Positions 17,452-26,238 of a DNA stretch of 64,000 nt are shown one piece after another; position 1 is the first letter of the stretch, and the number at the start of each line of letters is the position of its first letter. The DNA comes from Candidatus Rifleibacteriota bacterium. Its GTDB lineage: Bacteria; Muiribacteriota; Ozemobacteria; Ozemobacterales; Ozemobacteraceae. Location: NCBI GenBank assembly GCA_015233565.1, contig JADFXM010000026.1, forward strand, positions 41,469 to 105,468, read 5' to 3'. The notes below the pieces were generated by a model, which did no database searches, was not told the origin of the DNA, and saw only the letters and a list, made by a program, of their open reading frames with translations. The translations under genes and the position numbers were made by a program.

Positions 17452-17564
17452 GAGGTTCTTGCAAAGTTCACAAATTCAAATTTGCGAAAAATATCACAAT
17501 GATTATCAAGTCTGAATTTCCTTTTGTCAGATGTGCAAACTTTATACAATCTTGCAAGAAGCTC
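17452..17564 (+). repeat. Dispersed repeat B, copy 1 (MITE-like)
   Basis: 113 bp with terminal inverted repeats: GAGGTTCTTGCAA at the left and TTGCAAGAAGCTC at the right. It aligns in length and ends with 62540-62653 and the reverse complement of 36597-36708. Its right edge lies 2 bases before the GTG start of the next gene, so the element contributes that gene's ribosome-binding region and possibly a promoter (TTGTCA and TACAAT lie near the right end). Confidence 0.7.
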
Positions 17565-17566
17565 AA

Positions 17567-18961
17567 GTGAAAAAAAATATTTTTCCGGCAATAACGATTC
17601 TTCTGATTGTTGCCGTTTTCTTCGGAAAATCTACTCCCGAAGAGAAAAAAGCAACTGTTTCTCTGGCAATTGAAAAAAAGATTTCCAGGTTATTGCCTGA
17701 TGGTCTGAGTTTAAGGGCTTCCAGTGATCCTGAAATTGCAGCTGAAGGAATAAATAAGGACGGAAGTTGTCTATGGAAGGCATACATATCGAATATTGTA
17801 GCTCCCGAAATTACAGGTTATTCCGGACCGATCGAACTTCTTGTTGGGATTGACGATTCCGGGGGAATCACAGGAGTGGAAATTCTTAGCCATTCTGAGA
17901 CAAAAACATTTGTTGAGGGAATTGAAGATGAATGGTTTTTGAAGCAATTCAACGGAAAGACGCTTAAAGCCCCAATCGTTCCTTTCAAGGATATCGACGG
18001 AATAACCCATGCAACAGTAAGTGTAAATGCTATCTGCAATGGAGTCCATGCTTGTTTGGAACATGCTGCTCAAACCTCACAAACTCCACGGGCGGCTACT
18101 TCCGAAGAGACACTTCAATCAACATCACTTTCTCAACCGCAGAAGTTTCCGCATCCGTCGAAGTTGTCTTCGCAAACTGCTGTTTCATCAGCACCACAGC
18201 CTCTTCAACAAACCTCCCGAGCACTGACAACCTCGACCCAACCATCCCAACTTGTACAACCAACATCCATACAGCAAACCCAGACAGCTCAAGCAGAATC
18301 ATCAACCAGTAATGATTGGCTCACGGGTTTCTTCAAAAAAACAAATCTCCTCAAACTTCCCACTTGGGGTGCACTTGCAATCTGCCTGCTGGTTTATCTT
18401 TTTTATTCACGAATTCCACGGCTTATTTCATTCTTTTTGAACGCTTTCCTTCTGGGGTTTTTCTGCCATATGTTTATTTCACTTCATCACATAAAATCTC
18501 TGATTTTTCATCCGGGATTTGTTTTTTCGTTACCTCTTGAATGGCAGTTTTTTTTCCTGATTGTATTTATTTTGGTTCTTTTTTACCCTGGCAGATACTG
18601 TGAACGAGTCTGTCCAATGGGAAATCTGCAGCTATTGTTGTACAAAATTGCTGAGAAAATCAGAAGAAATAATGCAGAAAATGAGACCAGGCCAGTAACC
18701 ATCAAGTTGGGAAGAGCATTGCTATATCTTTCTTTTCTTTTGTTGTTTATTGACCCTATTTTTCCAGTGGAATTTCTGGAAATTTTTTCCAGAGTTTTCA
18801 TCGGAATTTTGAGCTATTGGGGTTTGATTTTCGTCTTGGCAGTAGCCATAGGAAGCTTTTTCATAAAAAGATTTTATTGCCTGGTATTTTGTCCGATCAA
18901 TCCATTTTTATTGGATTTGGGGGCACTAAGAAGGTTGGTTTTCAAAAATGGCTCAAAATAG
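17567..18961 (+). CDS. FMN-binding / NosR-like membrane Fe-S protein
   Basis: 464 residues from GTG 17567; an earlier in-frame ATG at 17531 lies inside repeat B and is unlikely. Order: N-terminal membrane anchor (about 1-18); an RnfG/NosR-type FMN-binding domain (about 65-165) with THATVS (147-152), the usual place of flavin attachment through Ser/Thr; a Ser/Thr/Gln-rich linker (about 165-255); five or so membrane helices; and two C-x3-CP motifs, CERVCPMG and CLVFCPIN, typical of NosR-like ferredoxin ends, though with fewer Cys than a full double 4Fe-4S site. It probably passes electrons across the inner membrane. The next gene starts within its last 14 bases, so the two are translationally coupled. 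Confidence 0.82.
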   Translation: MKKNIFPAITILLIVAVFFGKSTPEEKKATVSLAIEKKISRLLPDGLSLRASSDPEIAAEGINKDGSCLWKAYISNIVAPEITGYSGPIELLVGIDDSGGITGVEILSHSETKTFVEGIEDEWFLKQFNGKTLKAPIVPFKDIDGITHATVSVNAICNGVHACLEHAAQTSQTPRAATSEETLQSTSLSQPQKFPHPSKLSSQTAVSSAPQPLQQTSRALTTSTQPSQLVQPTSIQQTQTAQAESSTSNDWLTGFFKKTNLLKLPTWGALAICLLVYLFYSRIPRLISFFLNAFLLGFFCHMFISLHHIKSLIFHPGFVFSLPLEWQFFFLIVFILVLFYPGRYCERVCPMGNLQLLLYKIAEKIRRNNAENETRPVTIKLGRALLYLSFLLLFIDPIFPVEFLEIFSRVFIGILSYWGLIFVLAVAIGSFFIKRFYCLVFCPINPFLLDLGALRRLVFKNGSK

Positions 18962-20162
18962 ATTTTCCAGAAGAGAATTTATTGAGAAATCTTGTGCAAT
19001 TCTTGGAACTGTGGGAATTGCCGGTACTCTTTTTGAACGTAATATGAAGCCCGGTCAGAGTGGTTTTTTGAAGAAGTCCGAGCCAAAAGAGGAAAATTTT
19101 GACTTTGAAAAAGCCAGAAAGAAATTTAAAGAGATCGAAAAAGCTGGTTTTACAGCCCACGATGCCATGTACTGGGAGAAAGCCCCTGACGGAAGGATAA
19201 AATGTACTCTTTGTCCGACTTATTGTATTCTGAGACCTTACGAAAGAGGACGGTGTCACGTTCGACTCAGTCTTGAAAACAGGCTAGCCACACTTGTCTA
19301 TGGCCGACCATGTTCTGTTGCAATAGATCCAATTGAGAAAAAGCCTGTTTTCAATTTATTACCCGGAAGCACTGCTTTTTCACTCGCAACGGCTGGCTGC
19401 CTTCTTGGATGCCGATATTGCCAGAATTGGCAAATTTCACAAGCTTTACCTGAAGAGACTGACTCCTACGATCTTCCACCCGAAATAGCTGTAAAATCGG
19501 CGTTGTCAGAGGGGTGTAAAAGCATCGCTTACACTTATACTGAACCGACGATCTTTTATGAGTATATGTTGGACATATGCAAATTAGCAAAAAAGAGCAA
19601 CTTAAGAAATGTGATGGTTTCATGTGGTTACATCAATTCTGAACCTCTCAAGGAGCTTCTTCCCTATCTTGATGTGTTAAAAGTTGATTTGAAGGGCTTT
19701 ACGGAAAAATTTTACCGTGTAGTCTGTGGTGGAAGGTTGGAGCCAGTTTTGAACACATTGAAAACAGCCGCACAGTCGAATGTTTTGATCGACATTGTCA
19801 CTTTGATTGTTCCAACGTATAATGACGATCTTGAGACACTCAAGAAAATGTTTGAATGGATAGTGAAAAACGTTGGTACAAAGATTTGCATTTTTCTTAC
19901 AAGATTCCATCCAACATTTCAGCTCCAAAATCTCCCGCCAACATCACTTACAACGCTTGAAGCAGCAAGAGACTCAGCATTAAAAGCCGGTTTGAAGTTT
20001 GTATACCTGGGGAATGTTCCGGGAAATCCTGCAGAAAATACGTTTTGTCCAAAATGTGGGAAGAAAATCATAGGGAGATTAGGATGCCAGGTTCTTTCCA
20101 TTGCAATTGAAAAGGGAAAGTGCAAATTCTGCGGTGAGCCAATCCCTGGAATATGGGAATAG
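18948..20162 (+). CDS. Tat-exported radical SAM enzyme, AmrS (AmmeMemoRadiSam) family
   Basis: 404 residues. The N-terminus has a twin-arginine signal (SRREFIEKS, then a hydrophobic stretch). The body is the radical SAM protein of the AmmeMemoRadiSam type: CTLCPTYC near the N-terminal side, the SAM-cluster motif C151-LLG-C155-RY-C158, and a C-terminal pair of Cys knuckles (CPKCG and CKFCG) ending in the family's I-P-G-I-W. The family resembles pyruvate formate-lyase activators; its substrate is not established. AMMECR1 and Memo partners are not nearby. The Tat signal and coupling to a membrane FMN/Fe-S protein suggest that the enzyme works outside the cytoplasm and receives electrons through that partner. 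Confidence 0.85.
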   Translation: MAQNRFSRREFIEKSCAILGTVGIAGTLFERNMKPGQSGFLKKSEPKEENFDFEKARKKFKEIEKAGFTAHDAMYWEKAPDGRIKCTLCPTYCILRPYERGRCHVRLSLENRLATLVYGRPCSVAIDPIEKKPVFNLLPGSTAFSLATAGCLLGCRYCQNWQISQALPEETDSYDLPPEIAVKSALSEGCKSIAYTYTEPTIFYEYMLDICKLAKKSNLRNVMVSCGYINSEPLKELLPYLDVLKVDLKGFTEKFYRVVCGGRLEPVLNTLKTAAQSNVLIDIVTLIVPTYNDDLETLKKMFEWIVKNVGTKICIFLTRFHPTFQLQNLPPTSLTTLEAARDSALKAGLKFVYLGNVPGNPAENTFCPKCGKKIIGRLGCQVLSIAIEKGKCKFCGEPIPGIWE

Positions 20163-20219
20163 ATCAGATAAAGAAACTCACGGAGTGAAAATTCCATGAT
20201 TTTCGGTGCCACTTTTTGA

Positions 20220-21383
20220 CTATGCTTCTATAGCCTTGGCAAGGAATGCTTCCAGATACCCGGTCTGTCCTTCTGCTTTGATCAATTTTAACTCACCGCC
20301 GAATGCAGCAATTATTTTGGAAGCAACAATGGGAGCCAACCCCAGGCTTTCTGCTTCTGAGGAGGCTCTAACCGGAGATTCCATCTTGAAAAAGTCGCCA
20401 ACATTCTCACTTGCAACGGACAAACTATCCAGATACAGGCGCAGCCAAATGGCTTTTTCGGTTTCTTCACACATAAGCCTAACGGAATTTTTTGCATGGG
20501 AAAAAGAGATACCAAGGTGGATAATGGTTTCCAGAGCCCTCTGTAGCAAAGCCGGTTCTCCATGAAGAAAAATTGGTTGCATGGAAGATTGAGGATTCAT
20601 AAAGATTTGCAAAGCGGGAATGGTTCCCCGGATTTTATCAAGCAATTCGAAAAAAGAAATGGTTGGTCCACTGCCCTTAATCAAACTTTCTATGTTGCCA
20701 ATCATGGTCAGATCATCCAAGAGGTTAACCAAGCGTAATTTGCTGGCGTTGAAAAGAGGGAGATATTCCTGATATACTTCGGGGGAACTCAGTTCCAGCA
20801 TTAATTGGCCACAACCGAGAAGCCCACTTGCCGGAGTGCGTAGTTCGTGGGAAATCATCAGCATGAAGTCATCCTTGAGGCGGCCTAAATCCAACAATCG
20901 CTCATTCGCCTTCGCTAATTCACGGGTTCGTTCTCCTACCAGTTTTTCCAGGTTTTCATTTTGGAAGCTGAGCTGGCGCTGGAGAGAGCAAATTTTCAAA
21001 TGGGTATGAATCCGTATTAGAACTTCCTCGACCTGAAAAGGCTTGTTCACAAAATCAACTGCTCCCAATGAAAAAGCTTTCACCTTATCTTCGAGTTCAT
21101 TTAAACCTGTGAGAAAAATTACAGGAATATCCCTCAGAACTTTATCAGCTTTAAGAGCCTCACACACTTCGAAACCGTTCATCCCAGGCATTTGAATGTC
21201 AAGCAAAATCAAGTCGGGGGGATCTATATAAGCCGCCTTCAGTGCCAACTTGCCACTGGAAACAGGGCGCGGTTCATAACCGCGCTTTAAAAGCATTTCG
21301 GTAAGAAGATTCAGGTTGTCTAAGGTGTCATCAACGATAAGAATACTTGGCATCGCATCTGAATGAAGCGGTTCTGAAGTCAC
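20220..21383 (-). CDS. Receiver-histidine kinase with degenerate ATP-binding domain
   Basis: 387 residues from a GTG start (AGGAG 6 bases upstream). A receiver domain (about 12-130) has the phospho-Asp context LILLDIQMPG and the Lys in FVNKPF. A coiled coil and HisKA domain carry the phosphoacceptor His (MISHELRTP, about 180). The C-terminal HATPase-like region is poor: the N-box Asn is not recognisable (ETIIHLGISFS), the D-x-G loop is LDSLSVAS, and only a trace of the GLGL box (SLGLAP) remains. It may serve as a phosphotransfer partner rather than an active kinase. It starts 9 bases after the upstream hybrid kinase gene, so the two form an operon and probably one phosphorelay. Confidence 0.82.
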   Translation of the reverse strand: MTSEPLHSDAMPSILIVDDTLDNLNLLTEMLLKRGYEPRPVSSGKLALKAAYIDPPDLILLDIQMPGMNGFEVCEALKADKVLRDIPVIFLTGLNELEDKVKAFSLGAVDFVNKPFQVEEVLIRIHTHLKICSLQRQLSFQNENLEKLVGERTRELAKANERLLDLGRLKDDFMLMISHELRTPASGLLGCGQLMLELSSPEVYQEYLPLFNASKLRLVNLLDDLTMIGNIESLIKGSGPTISFFELLDKIRGTIPALQIFMNPQSSMQPIFLHGEPALLQRALETIIHLGISFSHAKNSVRLMCEETEKAIWLRLYLDSLSVASENVGDFFKMESPVRASSEAESLGLAPIVASKIIAAFGGELKLIKAEGQTGYLEAFLAKAIEA

Positions 21384-21392
21384 ATCAGGCTC

Positions 21393-24215
21393 CTATTGGA
21401 ATAATTGAAGGAAGGTTTCATAATCAAAATTTGTCATAAGGTTCTGAAGCTTTTCGCCAATGCGTGGATCAATGATGGCAACCTGTTGAATCAACGGAAG
21501 CAGCTGGTACAAACGGCAGCGACTGACTGCGTCATAAATTTTTTTCCTCAAGCCTGAAGGAAGGTTCTCTACTATCTCTTTGGTCAACACAAACGGCCTC
21601 TCATCATTTGTTTTCATAACTTCAAAGGATATTTGGGAATCCTTGTCCAGAGTATCATTGATGCCTGCCCTCAGAGTTTTCTGGGGATACAAAGGTTGGC
21701 CAAATTCCATCGGAGATTTGCCGTTCAGAATCGCCCGAATCTTGAAAGACAATTCTTCTCCGCGAAAAGGCTTCTGGATGAAATTGATCTCTCCGGATAA
21801 CTCACCTTTATTTGTCATAACATCCGCAGTATATCCCGACATGAACAGACATTTAAGGCTAGGATTAATAGTCCGCAATCTTTCGGCAAGATCCTTGCCG
21901 TTCATCTCGGGCATGATTACGTCTGTAATAAGCAAGCGAATCTTATCCCTGTTCTGTTCAGCAATACGACAAGCCATGCCTGGAGAAGTAGCTTTTAAAA
22001 CCACGTAGCCCTGATTTTCAAGCATCATTGTGGTCATCTCAAGCATGTTAGGTTCATCCTCCACGAGAAGAATGGTCTCATGGCCAATCTGGATTGGCTC
22101 AACTTCCGCTTCCCCCAGTTTTTGTTTTGCAGTGCCAACATACCTGGGCAGATAAATTGTGAATTTTGTTCCTTTGCCAAGCTCGCTATCAACCTCGGTA
22201 AAACCGTGGTTTTGTTTGACAGCACCGTAAACCATGGATAATCCGAGACCAGTCCCTTTTCCAGCTTCTTTGGTTGTGAAAAAGGGTTCGAAAATGTGGT
22301 CAAGTGTTTCACGATCGATGCCACTGCCATCGTCTTTTACTGCAATCCAGACATATTCACCAGGTTCAGAATCAAGATGAGCTTCGCAATAACGTTGATC
22401 GAGCAATCGATTGCCTGTCTCAATGGATAATTTTCCAATGCCTGTGATTGCATCCCGTGCATTAACACACAGGTTTGCCAAAATCTGATCAACTTGAGAG
22501 GGATCCATTATTATGTGCCATAGATCCTCACCTGGCTTCCAGATGAGTTCAATATTCTCACCAATAATATGTTTGAGCATTTTAAACATACTGGCCACTA
22601 TCTTGTTCAAATCCAAAACTTCCGGTACAACGGATTGTTTCCTGGCAAAGGCCAGCAACTGTCTCGTGAGGTTTACCGAGCGACTGGCCGCCTGGCGAAT
22701 CTCCTCAAGGTTACCATAAACTGATTGCGAGGGTTGTACCTTCCTCTGAGCTAATTCCGTATGACCAAGGATAACACCCAACATGTTGTTAAAATCGTGG
22801 GCAACGCCACCGGCCAATCTTCCAACTGATTCCATTTTTTGGGACTGCCGAAACTGGTTTTCGAGTCTGGCATTTTCTTCCTCTGCCCTCTTACGCATCA
22901 GAACGTTTCCGACATGAGAAGCAATTTCTTCCAAAATCTCAACCCCGGAAAGGCTGAAACATTCTTTGGAACGTGAATTGAGTTGAATCAACCCAACAAA
23001 CCCATCCTTGCTCCTGATGGGAACCAGGGTCATTGAATTGTAACCTTCTCGGGCACAGTTATTAAGTGGTTGATTCCGCAACAAAGAAACAAGTTCATTC
23101 GTCCAGAAGCTTCCTCTTTTTGTAAAAAGTTGACCAGGCGATACAATTTCGGGGGAAACAACCAGTCCACAACAACATTCAAAACTAATTTCGCCATCTT
23201 TTGCCCAACTCACGCCATCATCGAAAACCGGCCAAACAAGGTTATTTTCGGTTCGAAGAAAATCACTGGGGAATCCTTGCTGGGCAAAAAATGAGAAGTC
23301 ATTTCCAAAATGCAAACGAATGCCAACCGCATCAAAATCAGGCTGTTTCTTCAATACGGCGATAACACTATGAGTGGAAGCTTTCACGTCTCCTGGTTCG
23401 TTAAGAATTTTAAGAACCTCCCGACTCATTTCCCGGTAAGCCTCAATCTGTTTTCGCTCAGTGATGTCCCGAATAAACGCCACCACCTGCCCTCCCTCAG
23501 TAGACCAAAACTGAACGCTTGCTTCGACGTATATGATCTTTCCATCCTTGCGTCGATGACGTGCCTCGAAACGCTCCCCGCTAGCAACAGAAATTCTATT
23601 TACTCGGGCAACAAAGTCAGCCTTTTCTTCGAAGGGATCCAGGTCGGGAATGCGCATAGTCAAAAGCTCCGGAATGCTATATCCGATCATCCTGGAATAA
23701 GCCGCATTGACCTCTCGCAACTTTCCGTCCAAATCGACCAACAAGAAGCCATCCATGGCTGTTTGAATGATAGTCCTGAACCGCGCTTCACTCTCCCACA
23801 ATTTTTCTTCGGCTCGTTTGCGATCCAATAGCAAATTCCACTCGCGCATGACGCGGCTTACAGTTTTGGGCATATCAGCAAAGGCTTCCCTGGATTTGAC
23901 GACAAAATCAAAAGCCCCGGCTTTTATTGCCTGAACCGCTATCAGTTCATCTCCGAAACTTGTCATGATAATAATTGGGAAAAATCCGATTTCAGGCGGC
24001 CAGGATAATTCAGTCAATGAATTGCCATCCGAAAGTTTGAGATCCATCAAGCAAATATTGGGCAGAAAACTCACAGCGAGTTTTCGATATTCCGCCAAAG
24101 TGCTCGCTCTATGGATAGTTACAGCGGAGCCTATTGATTCAAATGCACGTTTAATTGCCTCAGCATGGGCAGCTTCGTCTTCCACTAAAAGTAATTTAAG
24201 TTGTTTCGTTGACAT
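21393..24215 (-). CDS. Hybrid sensor histidine kinase (REC-PAS-GAF-HK-REC)
   Basis: About 940 residues, no membrane segment. Start taken at ATG 24215 (GAGAG upstream); a TTG at 24230 is the alternative. Domains: receiver (about 5-120), PAS (about 145-265), GAF (about 275-450), HisKA (about 470-540, AHDFNNML-type), HATPase (about 575-690, with intact GTGLGLSMVYG), second receiver (about 715-830, LITDVIMPEMNG), and about 110 C-terminal residues of unknown kind. It senses a cytoplasmic signal, autophosphorylates, and passes phosphate to its own or its partner's receivers. The 9-base gap to the next gene supports co-transcription. Confidence 0.9.
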   Translation of the reverse strand: MSTKQLKLLLVEDEAAHAEAIKRAFESIGSAVTIHRASTLAEYRKLAVSFLPNICLMDLKLSDGNSLTELSWPPEIGFFPIIIMTSFGDELIAVQAIKAGAFDFVVKSREAFADMPKTVSRVMREWNLLLDRKRAEEKLWESEARFRTIIQTAMDGFLLVDLDGKLREVNAAYSRMIGYSIPELLTMRIPDLDPFEEKADFVARVNRISVASGERFEARHRRKDGKIIYVEASVQFWSTEGGQVVAFIRDITERKQIEAYREMSREVLKILNEPGDVKASTHSVIAVLKKQPDFDAVGIRLHFGNDFSFFAQQGFPSDFLRTENNLVWPVFDDGVSWAKDGEISFECCCGLVVSPEIVSPGQLFTKRGSFWTNELVSLLRNQPLNNCAREGYNSMTLVPIRSKDGFVGLIQLNSRSKECFSLSGVEILEEIASHVGNVLMRKRAEEENARLENQFRQSQKMESVGRLAGGVAHDFNNMLGVILGHTELAQRKVQPSQSVYGNLEEIRQAASRSVNLTRQLLAFARKQSVVPEVLDLNKIVASMFKMLKHIIGENIELIWKPGEDLWHIIMDPSQVDQILANLCVNARDAITGIGKLSIETGNRLLDQRYCEAHLDSEPGEYVWIAVKDDGSGIDRETLDHIFEPFFTTKEAGKGTGLGLSMVYGAVKQNHGFTEVDSELGKGTKFTIYLPRYVGTAKQKLGEAEVEPIQIGHETILLVEDEPNMLEMTTMMLENQGYVVLKATSPGMACRIAEQNRDKIRLLITDVIMPEMNGKDLAERLRTINPSLKCLFMSGYTADVMTNKGELSGEINFIQKPFRGEELSFKIRAILNGKSPMEFGQPLYPQKTLRAGINDTLDKDSQISFEVMKTNDERPFVLTKEIVENLPSGLRKKIYDAVSRCRLYQLLPLIQQVAIIDPRIGEKLQNLMTNFDYETFLQLFQ

Positions 24216-24297
24216 AACTCTCTTTTTCAATCCTCATAACGCAAGTTGGTTCAAAATAAGCAAGGCAATCCCAAAAAAAACCAGATTAACGGTTGTT

Positions 24298-25152
24298 TCA
24301 AAGAAATTTCATAGAACGAAGTATTTCAAAAACAATCTGACGAGCTTTTCGTCCACTTGGGTTGTCACCCCCAGAAATATTTGCTGCAAAAATGTAAGTA
24401 TGAGCTGATTTTTCAAGAAAACCAACATACCAGCCCATCGTAGCCCCTTTTATCGGATCTCCAGCAGTCCCGGTTTTGCCATAAACCGATACTTCGACCG
24501 TTTGAGTTGCAAGCATAATTTCCTTAAGCAGCTTCACAGAACGATTGGAAAAGGGAAGACGATTCGTACAAAGCTTCTTCAAAAATTCTATTTGCTCATC
24601 TGGAGATATTTTTAAAGTACTATCTAGCCAAAACTGCGTAAGTCCACCGGAAGTATCACGATTCCCATAATCCATGTCATTGACAAACTTATTCATGGTT
24701 TCTGTTCCGACTCTTGAAGCGATTTCCCTGAAAAACCACAAACAAGATTCTGAAAACGCCGATTTTAAGTTATGATCCTGGTTCCAGGTTTTTATTGGGT
24801 TTATTTTTCCGTCCCATTTTAAGGAAAAATTAGCATCAGAAGCAATTCCGGTTTCAAGTGCGATTAGTGAATTCGGAATTTTAAATGTTGAGCACGGAGA
24901 AAACCTTTGCTTGCACTTATCAGAATTTAGGCGAATGTACTCATTCTTTTCAAGATCGTAAAAAACAAAAGCAGTATCGTGACCAACAAAAAAAGGCGCA
25001 AAGTCGATCTTTCCGCTGGAAACCTGGTCAGCAATAGACTGAATTGGAGAAAAAATCAAAAAAATCAACACTAGTGTAGAAATCGAATGTTTTATCAGGT
25101 TTTCCTGCTTCAAATGTGATTGGAGCAACTCCCAGGCTTCCTGCCTTTTCAT
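24298..25152 (-). CDS. Class D (OXA-type) beta-lactamase
   Basis: 284 residues, complete. Catalytic signatures: S88-T-F-K91 (nucleophile Ser and carboxylated Lys), S136-C-L (the SxV box), Y162-G-N, K226-T-G, and the WLDSTLKIS helix typical of the class. A membrane/signal helix lies unusually far in (about 23-40), after a polar 22-residue extension (MKRQEAWELL...ENLIKH) that resembles the N-terminus of HD-domain hydrolases. The product is probably periplasmic and hydrolyses beta-lactams, or may be linked to sensing of wall damage. GGGAGG precedes the ATG. No mobile element with transposase is adjacent, but repeats A, C and B lie just upstream. Confidence 0.92.
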   Translation of the reverse strand: MKRQEAWELLQSHLKQENLIKHSISTLVLIFLIFSPIQSIADQVSSGKIDFAPFFVGHDTAFVFYDLEKNEYIRLNSDKCKQRFSPCSTFKIPNSLIALETGIASDANFSLKWDGKINPIKTWNQDHNLKSAFSESCLWFFREIASRVGTETMNKFVNDMDYGNRDTSGGLTQFWLDSTLKISPDEQIEFLKKLCTNRLPFSNRSVKLLKEIMLATQTVEVSVYGKTGTAGDPIKGATMGWYVGFLEKSAHTYIFAANISGGDNPSGRKARQIVFEILRSMKFL

Positions 25153-25342
25153 TTCAACCTCCCCAGAATAGGAATTTCTTTAGTCATCATCAAAGTAGCA
25201 AATTCGGTTACGGATGTCAAAAGTGGGCTTTTTGCCGGGACAAACCTTTAATTCTTCTGTAAATAGTCATGAATACAAGAAATTTCGAGCAACAGTCATT
25301 ATCTTTTAACTCTTTAGAACATGCCTCCTCAAGAGATTCAGC

Positions 25343-25480
25343 GAAAAAGAGTAAAAATATTTGACTTATATACCTACACCTACGCAAGTGCAGAAAATTT
25401 GGAAAAAATAATTTTTCGCGATTTTTTTTTTGAATTGTATGGTTAATTGCCAATGTCAATATGAATTTACTCTTTGTTGC
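25343..25480 (+). repeat. Dispersed repeat A, copy 2
   Basis: Full copy with perfect 10-bp ends AAAGAGTAAA (25346-25355) and TTTACTCTTT (25466-25475). Very similar to copy 3 across the whole unit, including TTGACTTATA and TTTTTCGCGA blocks. Confidence 0.75.
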
Positions 25481-25495
25481 TGTTCGACATGCAAA

Positions 25496-25598
25496 TTTTA
25501 CAATGGTATGTATTAATGCTAAAATCCTTCAAATCCAACTCGAAAACCAACATCAAATCGTTGTTGATTGTTGCAATTTGTGCCATTCTTAGTAATTA
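25496..25598 (+). repeat. Dispersed repeat C, copy 1
   Basis: About 103 bp matching 59495-59600, with shared blocks GTATTAATGCTAAAATC and TTGCAATTTGTGCCATTCTT. No clear terminal inverted repeat and no open frame. Starts 15 bases after repeat A. Confidence 0.7.
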
Positions 25599-25638
25599 TG
25601 CAAATCTTTGAAATTTTATACAAAATTGCAAGAAGCTC
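25599..25638 (+). repeat. Repeat B, solo right end
   Basis: About 40 bases ending in ATTGCAAGAAGCTC, matching the right end of full B copies (TATACAA then TTGCAAGAAGCTC). No left end is present. It follows directly on repeat C. Confidence 0.6.
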
Positions 25639-25725
25639 CTGTGTTATTCTTATTTTTTTTGATTAGAAAAATTTTTAAATAATTTTACCCTTGCTTCGAC
25701 TCTTAACTGTTGGAGTCACAAAAAA

Positions 25726-26238
25726 ATGGAAGAAAACGAAATTCTGACAGTTTACAAAAAAAATCCCGAAAAGGGTTTCGAAATGTTATACCTCAAATTT
25801 GCAGGAAAACTTGTTTTCTTCGCCCGGAATTCATTTGGACTGTCTGAAGGAGACGCTGAAGACATAGTTCATGACGCATTATTACCCTGGGCCGAAAACC
25901 CTGAAAAAATGGCTAGCGTTCAAAAGCTCTCGTCCTACCTTTTTTCAAGTGTCAGAAACGGGGCTATTCGCTTTCACAAAGCACGAAAAGCTGACCCTCT
26001 CCCTGATGAAATGCCTGCGTCCGTTGAAAATCTGTTAGACCGGGAAACAACAATATTGGTTAAAGAAGCGCTAAAGAAGCTTCCTGAAGAGCAACGCGAA
26101 ACACTAGTACTTCGGGTATGGGGAGACCTTCCGATTGATGATGTTGCCACTATTCATGAAGTCCCGGTTCAAACTGTTGCTTCCAGATATCGCTATGGAA
26201 TTCAAAAGCTTAAGGAACTTCTAAAATGGATGGAATGA
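25726..26238 (+). CDS. ECF-type RNA polymerase sigma factor
   Basis: 170 residues. Region 2 spans about 15-85 (AGKLVFFARNSFGLSEGDAE DIVHDALL-like helix, then a region 2.4-type stretch) and region 4 about 110-168, with the PEEQRETLVLRVWGDL start and a VPVQTVASRYRYGIQKLK helix-turn-helix for -35 recognition. It redirects RNA polymerase to a stress or envelope regulon. The candidate anti-sigma gene overlaps its end by 13 bases, the usual arrangement for a sigma/anti-sigma pair. GGAG lies about 10 bases upstream of the ATG. Confidence 0.93.
   Translation: MEENEILTVYKKNPEKGFEMLYLKFAGKLVFFARNSFGLSEGDAEDIVHDALLPWAENPEKMASVQKLSSYLFSSVRNGAIRFHKARKADPLPDEMPASVENLLDRETTILVKEALKKLPEEQRETLVLRVWGDLPIDDVATIHEVPVQTVASRYRYGIQKLKELLKWME

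Larger units (their letters stand above)
25153..25725. other. Divergent intergenic region packed with repeats A, C and B
   Basis: Between the leftward beta-lactamase and the rightward sigma factor. It holds repeat A (25343-25480), C (25496-25598) and a B end (25599-25638) in tandem, then about 85 bases of AT-rich DNA with GGAG before the sigma factor start. Promoters for both genes must lie within or beside these repeats. Confidence 0.6.
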
